Positions 4,665-8,067 of a stretch of DNA of 8,067 bases are shown piece by piece. The stretch covers positions 1-8,067 of the forward strand of contig JAAZCO010000064.1 in assembly GCA_012513235.1 (NCBI GenBank). The letters are read 5' to 3'. Both the position numbers and the translations under genes were made by a program. Origin of the DNA: Gammaproteobacteria bacterium. GTDB lineage: Bacteria; Pseudomonadota; Gammaproteobacteria; Pseudomonadales; Pseudomonadaceae. The notes under the pieces are model-generated. The model was not told the DNA's origin. It searched no databases and was given only the letters and a program-made list of their open reading frames with translations. Every line of letters starts with the position of its first letter. Within the stretch, counting starts at the first letter, position 1.

Positions 4665-6881
4665 ATGGAGTTTATGCGTCGAATATTTAGCCTGTGCGTC
4701 AGTGTTTTAATCCTATCTTGTGTCACAACTCTTGCTGCTGAGCCTGTTGCTGAAGGCGAGCGTGAGCGGGTGGGCTTAGTGCTATCTGGCGGTGCCGCAC
4801 GTGGCTTAACTCATATTGGTGTGCTGAAATCTTTAGAAGAGCAGGGTGTCATGATTGATGCCATCGCCGGGACCAGTATGGGTGCAGTGGTCGGTGGCTT
4901 ATACGCGGCAGGTTATACGGTGGCTGAGTTGGAGCAGCTCGCCACTGAGCTTGATTGGCAGCAGGCTTTGTCGGATGCGCCACCGCGAGAAGATATTCCC
5001 TTTCGTCGTAAGCAAGATGATCGTGATTTTTTAGTGAAGCAAAAGCTTAGTTTTCGTGATGATGGCAGCTTGGGCTTGCCCTTGGGTGTGCTGCAAGGGC
5101 AGAACCTAGCGCTGTTATTAGAAAAGCTGTTTGCCCGCGCCGGTGCTGTGGAAGACTTTGATCAACTGCCGATTCCTTTTCGTGCTGTGGCGGCAGATCT
5201 TGCTACGGGTGAAACCGTGGTGTTTTCCGCAGGGCATTTAGCTTTGGCAGTGCGCGCCAGTATGTCGATTCCTGCGGTGTTAACACCCGTGGAAATTGAT
5301 GGTCGCCTACTAGTGGATGGTGGTATTTCCAATAATATCCCGGTGGATATAGCGCGGCAGATGGGCGTGGATCGAGTGATTGTGGTGGATATTGGTTCAC
5401 CCTTGGCGGCAACTGAGTCTTTGCAAACCGTATTTCATATTTTAAATCAATCAGTGGCTTTACTGACACGGCGCAATTCTGAGGCGCAACTGGCCACCTT
5501 GCAGGCGCAGGATATTTTAGTACAGCCGCCCTTAGCCGGCTTTGGCGTCACTGATTTTGCTCGCGCGCAAGATATGATTGATACCGGTTACCGCGCTACC
5601 CAAAGTTTGCAATGGCGTTTGGCGGATGTTGCACAGCCTTTACCTGAGCAGAAAAAAATTGCCAGCAATACCAAGAAAATGAAAAAAGCACCGCTGATCA
5701 CCTCAATTAAGGTGCGCAACACTTCAAAAGTGGGTGATGAGGTGATTCGCTACTATATCCGTCAGCCGCTCAATGAGCCGCTTGATATTGATAAGCTACA
5801 AAAGGATATGGGCACGCTCTACGGCTTGGAATATTTTGAGCGGGTTGAGTACCGTTTGCAGCCGCAAAAAGGTGGTAATGCTTTGGTAATCCGTGCCACT
5901 GATAAGCGCAGTGGCACGGATTACCTGCGGTTGGGGCTGAATCTATCCGATGATTTGCGTGGCGATAGTGTGTTTAATATTGGCGCCAGTTTTCGTATGA
6001 ACGGTATTAATCGTCTAGGTGCCGAATGGCTGAGCCGTGTGCAGTTGGGTGATAGTCAGGAGCTTTATTCCGAGTTTTATCAGCCGCTGGATGTGGGCTC
6101 GCGCTACTTTGCTTCGCCATGGCTGCATGGTGAAGTGCGCAATATTAAGTTTGTGGAAGACAGTGACCCTATTGCCGAATACCGCCTGCAGCGTGTGCGT
6201 TATGGCTTTAATCTGGGGCGTCAAATCTCCACTAATGCGGAAATTCGTTTTGGTCTAGGTTCAGGCTGGGGCAACGCTGATGTGCGTATTGGTGAACGTG
6301 ATTTGCCTGATTTTAGTTTTAAAGAAGGCTATTACCAACTGCAATATGCCTTTGATAGTTTAGATAACGTTAACTTTCCGCGCAGTGGTGAGGAGTTGCG
6401 TATTTCGGCCTTACAGCATGCGACTGAACTGGGTTCGGATGAGCGCTATCGACAGTGGTTGGTTGAGTTAAATAAGCCATTAAATTGGGGGGCGAATACG
6501 GTCATTTTCGGTGGGCGTTATGCGCGTACTTTGGATGCTGAGGAAGTGGTGACCTCCAGTTATCAAATGGGCGGTGCGCAAAAGTTATCAGGTTACCGTG
6601 AGAATGCTTTAGCTGGGCAAAACGTCAGTATTGGTCGCTTTATTTATTATCGCCAATTAACGCCTATCAGTAGTTTTTCCTTAGGCTTACCTGTGTATGC
6701 AGGGATGTCTTTGGAGCGAGGGCGGGTGTGGAATCAGTCTGACAATCTAGACAGTGGCTATATTAATGCCATGAGTGTCTTTGTTGCGGTGGATACCCCT
6801 TTGGGGCCACTTAACTTTAGTTATGGCGTCAATGATAATTCTGAAAGCGCGTTGTATTTAAATTTAGGGCGTGGCTTTTAA
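4665..6881 (+). CDS. PlpD-type patatin-like phospholipase with outer-membrane barrel (type Vd autotransporter)
   Basis: A 738-residue secreted lipase fused to its own outer-membrane translocator, close to the 728 residues I recall for Pseudomonas PlpD. Order: signal peptide (MRRIFSLCVSVLILSCVTTLAA, residues 4-25); patatin domain (about 36-235) with oxyanion loop GGAARG (42-47), nucleophile serine 71 in GTSMG (69-73) and catalytic aspartate 218 in DGG (218-220), followed by GISNNIP; one POTRA-like domain (about 345-415); then a BamA-like beta barrel ending in LNLGRGF with the C-terminal phenylalanine typical of barrel proteins. The Ser-Asp dyad is complete, so phospholipase A1-like activity is expected. 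Whether the lipase is released or stays on the surface is unknown. The start is uncertain: the ATG at 4674 gives a cleaner signal peptide, and both ATGs have weak ribosome sites. The gene is convergent with engB. Confidence 0.92.
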   Translation: MEFMRRIFSLCVSVLILSCVTTLAAEPVAEGERERVGLVLSGGAARGLTHIGVLKSLEEQGVMIDAIAGTSMGAVVGGLYAAGYTVAELEQLATELDWQQALSDAPPREDIPFRRKQDDRDFLVKQKLSFRDDGSLGLPLGVLQGQNLALLLEKLFARAGAVEDFDQLPIPFRAVAADLATGETVVFSAGHLALAVRASMSIPAVLTPVEIDGRLLVDGGISNNIPVDIARQMGVDRVIVVDIGSPLAATESLQTVFHILNQSVALLTRRNSEAQLATLQAQDILVQPPLAGFGVTDFARAQDMIDTGYRATQSLQWRLADVAQPLPEQKKIASNTKKMKKAPLITSIKVRNTSKVGDEVIRYYIRQPLNEPLDIDKLQKDMGTLYGLEYFERVEYRLQPQKGGNALVIRATDKRSGTDYLRLGLNLSDDLRGDSVFNIGASFRMNGINRLGAEWLSRVQLGDSQELYSEFYQPLDVGSRYFASPWLHGEVRNIKFVEDSDPIAEYRLQRVRYGFNLGRQISTNAEIRFGLGSGWGNADVRIGERDLPDFSFKEGYYQLQYAFDSLDNVNFPRSGEELRISALQHATELGSDERYRQWLVELNKPLNWGANTVIFGGRYARTLDAEEVVTSSYQMGGAQKLSGYRENALAGQNVSIGRFIYYRQLTPISSFSLGLPVYAGMSLERGRVWNQSDNLDSGYINAMSVFVAVDTPLGPLNFSYGVNDNSESALYLNLGRGF
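5885..5925 (+). repeat. Perfect 17-bp inverted repeat inside the patatin gene
   Basis: GGTAATCCGTGCCACTG (5885-5901) and its exact complement at 5909-5925 flank a 7-base ATAAGCG loop, in frame within the coding sequence. It encodes about residues 407-421 (from VIRATDK through SGTDYL), just at the POTRA-to-barrel junction. The mRNA would form a very stable hairpin at this domain boundary. Confidence 0.85.
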
Positions 6882-6908
6882 GCTGCGCTTGGACAGTGTG
6901 TGCAGTGA

Positions 6909-6936
6909 GCGCCGCACATTGAACTGCGTGCGGCGC
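6909..6936. repeat. GC-rich inverted repeat between convergent genes
   Basis: GCGCCGCAC (6909-6917) and GTGCGGCGC (6928-6936) form a perfect 9-bp stem with a 10-base loop in the 68-base gap between the patatin stop (6881) and the engB stop (6950). Neither side has a T-tract, so it is not a classical terminator, but its position suggests a bidirectional transcription barrier or mRNA 3'-end stabiliser. Confidence 0.55.
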
Positions 6937-6949
6937 CAGTGTAGGGCGG

Positions 6950-7624
6950 TTAATCTTCTAAAGTGTCGTCTGCTTCATCAGCAAAATCATCTTCATCATC
7001 GCTTGGTTCAAGCAGTTGTAGCCAGTTGGCTAAAACATAGTGTGCTTCGTCAATACCGATGCGTTTGGTTGATGAGAACAGCTGAATACTCGCAGTATCG
7101 CCCCATTTTTGCTGAATATCTTTTTGGGTTTTTAATAATGCCGTTTTACCTGCGCCAAACGTCAGTTTGTCAGCTTTGGTCAGTAGAATATGCATAGGCA
7201 TTTGGTTGGCTGCTGCCCAATCGAGCATTAAACAGTCAAAAGGTGTCAGTGGATGGCGAATATCCATCATCAAAACTAGGCCCATTAGGCTGTTGCGGCT
7301 ACCTAGGTAGGCTTCGAGGTGACGCTGCCAGTGTAATTTCAGTGGAATAGGTACTTTGGCGTAACCATAACCGGGTAAGTCAACTAAGCGGTGTTCTTCG
7401 TCGAGAGAGAAGAAGTTAAGCAGTTGTGTACGACCGGGTGTTTTTGAGGTGCGAGCAATGCCAGCACGGGTCAATGTATTGAGTGCGCTGGATTTGCCTG
7501 CATTGGAGCGCCCAGCGAAGGCAACTTCATAGCCTTCATCGACAGGACACTGCTCAACACGGGCCGCGCTGGTCAGAAAGCTGGCTTGTTGGCACAGGCC
7601 GATAATGGGGTTTTTAGGCTGCAT
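6950..7624 (-). CDS. engB: Ribosome biogenesis GTPase EngB/YihA
   Basis: A 224-residue GTPase needed for assembly of the large ribosomal subunit. It is recognisable from all G motifs: G1 GRSNAGKS (38-45), the G2-region TPGRTQ (62-67), G3 DLPGYGYA (82-89), G4 TKAD (149-152) and G5 SSTK (184-187). The core matches EngB in order and spacing. The C terminus (206-224) is strikingly acidic, with 12 Asp/Glu in 19 residues, and looks disordered. The start at 7624 (minus-strand ATG) is the only one that keeps the usual N-terminal region; the ribosome site is weak (GGA, 6 bases upstream). The neighbouring divergent cytochrome c4 gene matches the Pseudomonas arrangement as I recall it. In Escherichia coli a small RNA (Spot 42) lies in this locus near polA, which is not in view. 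Confidence 0.96.
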   Translation of the reverse strand: MQPKNPIIGLCQQASFLTSAARVEQCPVDEGYEVAFAGRSNAGKSSALNTLTRAGIARTSKTPGRTQLLNFFSLDEEHRLVDLPGYGYAKVPIPLKLHWQRHLEAYLGSRNSLMGLVLMMDIRHPLTPFDCLMLDWAAANQMPMHILLTKADKLTFGAGKTALLKTQKDIQQKWGDTASIQLFSSTKRIGIDEAHYVLANWLQLLEPSDDEDDFADEADDTLED

Positions 7625-7682
7625 AGGTTATCCAAGTAAAAAAGTGCTGCAAGAGGTTCGTTTCCGTTTTGGTCTGGGCAGT

Positions 7683-7703
7683 ATATAATGCCTAAGATTA
7701 TAT
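7683..7703. promoter_or_regulatory. Symmetric pair of TATAAT boxes between engB and cytochrome c4
   Basis: ATATAAT (7683-7689) and ATTATAT (7697-7703) are exact inverted copies 7 bases apart, so each strand carries a perfect consensus TATAAT. The minus-strand box points to engB and the plus-strand box to the cytochrome gene. The -35 hexamers at 17 bases are poor on both strands (TTTCCG for plus, ATAGAT for minus), so promoter function is tentative. The engB transcript would start about 65 bases before its ATG. Confidence 0.45.
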
Positions 7704-7781
7704 GTACGCATTGCTGTCGATCTATCAGCCAAAGGTTGTCTGTGTGGCAGATTATGGTAATGTTCGCATAATTTATAAGTG

Positions 7782-7821
7782 CCAGATTGATTAAATTGCC
7801 TGAATGATTGTATCAATCTGG
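7782..7821 (+). promoter_or_regulatory. Inverted repeat overlapping a candidate cytochrome c4 promoter
   Basis: CCAGATTGAT (7782-7791) and ATCAATCTGG (7812-7821) are perfect 10-bp inverted copies, 20 bases apart. Within them TTGATT (7788-7793) and TATCAA (7811-7816) lie 17 bases apart as a -35/-10 pair, each matching 4 of 6 consensus bases. The symmetry overlapping both hexamers suggests an operator for a dimeric regulator. A transcript would start near 7823, about 33 bases ahead of the ATG. Confidence 0.45.
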
Positions 7822-7855
7822 AAAAAATAATTTTTAGCCGTAGTTGGAAGAGCTG

Positions 7856-8067
7856 ATGAACAAACTAGTTGTAAGTCTGTTGTTGACCTTGGGCATCAGT
7901 GGTTTAGCCCATGCCGCGGGAGATGCTGCTGCAGGTCAGGGTAAAATCGCAATGTGTTCTGCCTGTCACAATGCTGATGGTAATAGCATGTTGCCGAACT
8001 TCCCAAAGCTCGCCGGTCAAGGCCAGCGTTATTTGCTCAAGCAAATGCATGATATTAAATCTAACAC
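7856..8067 (+). CDS. Cytochrome c4 precursor, N-terminal part (cut by window edge)
   Basis: Seventy residues are visible with no stop. A signal peptide (MNKLVVSLLLTLGISGLAHA, residues 1-20, Ala-x-Ala cleavage site) sends it to the periplasm. The mature part begins AGDAAAGQGK, and the haem c site CSACH is at residues 34-38 with covalent cysteines 34 and 37 and axial histidine 38. GNSMLPNFPKLAGQ follows, typical of the first domain of dihaem cytochrome c4, which carries electrons from the bc1 complex to terminal oxidases. The full protein is usually about 200 residues with a second haem motif, not visible here. The start is supported by GGAAG (7846-7850) 5 bases upstream. Synteny with engB agrees with the Pseudomonas locus. 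A single-domain class I cytochrome c cannot be excluded from this fragment. Confidence 0.88.
   Translation, partial: MNKLVVSLLLTLGISGLAHAAGDAAAGQGKIAMCSACHNADGNSMLPNFPKLAGQGQRYLLKQMHDIKSN

Noticed and set aside
7782..7821. The palindrome as a Fnr/Anr binding site
   Set aside because: The TTGAT and ATCAA half-sites are present but more than 15 bases apart instead of 4.
7690..7850. A Spot 42/ErsA-like small RNA between engB and cytochrome c4
   Set aside because: A -10 box exists, but no hairpin followed by a T-tract ends such a transcript on either strand, and E. coli Spot 42 and P. aeruginosa ErsA, as I recall, lie on the polA side of engB.
1..8067. CRISPR array, insertion sequence, restriction or toxin-antitoxin genes
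   Set aside because: No regularly spaced repeats, transposase motifs or recognisable defence proteins were seen on either strand.

Overview
The window looks like the chromosome of a gammaproteobacterium, probably of the Pseudomonas/Cellvibrio side of the class. The main reasons are the engB gene lying divergently next to a cytochrome c4 precursor (an arrangement I recall from Pseudomonas), a PlpD-type patatin autotransporter with an outer-membrane barrel, and a tRNA-Thr(UGU) 3' end of gammaproteobacterial type with encoded CCA. The species cannot be fixed from this sequence alone.

Positions 1 to about 2040 are one end of an integrated mobile element that continues beyond the left edge. Reading leftward on the minus strand it carries parA (1007-1903), a small single-pass membrane protein gene (682-1014) and the start of an accessory replicative helicase gene, dnaB (1-685, cut by the window). 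The three genes overlap by 8 and 4 bases, so they form a translationally coupled operon, with a candidate promoter at 1937-1966. A ParA plus DnaB module at the extreme end of a tRNA-borne element is the hallmark of large ICEs of the PFGI-1/pKLC102/SPI-7 type. The end of the element is marked by a 48-base 3' remnant of tRNA-Thr(UGU) at 1993-2040, which starts inside the anticodon stem and has no 5' half. The original tRNA terminator (2045-2076) follows it directly, so chromosome lies to the right and element to the left. The intact tRNA-Thr and probably the integrase should lie at the other, unseen end.

From 2041 rightward is ordinary chromosome. A leader region of about 320 bases holds a candidate promoter and a small hairpin, followed by a GntP-family permease (2400-3704) with a strong, unusually long terminator. 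Then come a LysE/RhtB exporter (3917-4558), a structured gap, and a 738-residue two-part patatin phospholipase/outer-membrane barrel protein of the PlpD family (4665-6881). This gene is convergent with engB (6950-7624, minus), which encodes the ribosome-assembly GTPase. Divergent from engB is a class I cytochrome c4 precursor (from 7856, cut by the right edge).

The genes right of the att site are not an obvious single pathway; they look like independently transcribed housekeeping, transport and envelope genes. The points most worth a second look are the uncharacterised membrane protein wedged between ParA and DnaB, the precise tRNA att scar, a perfect 17-bp inverted repeat inside the patatin coding sequence, and the palindromes in the engB/cytochrome c4 divergent region.
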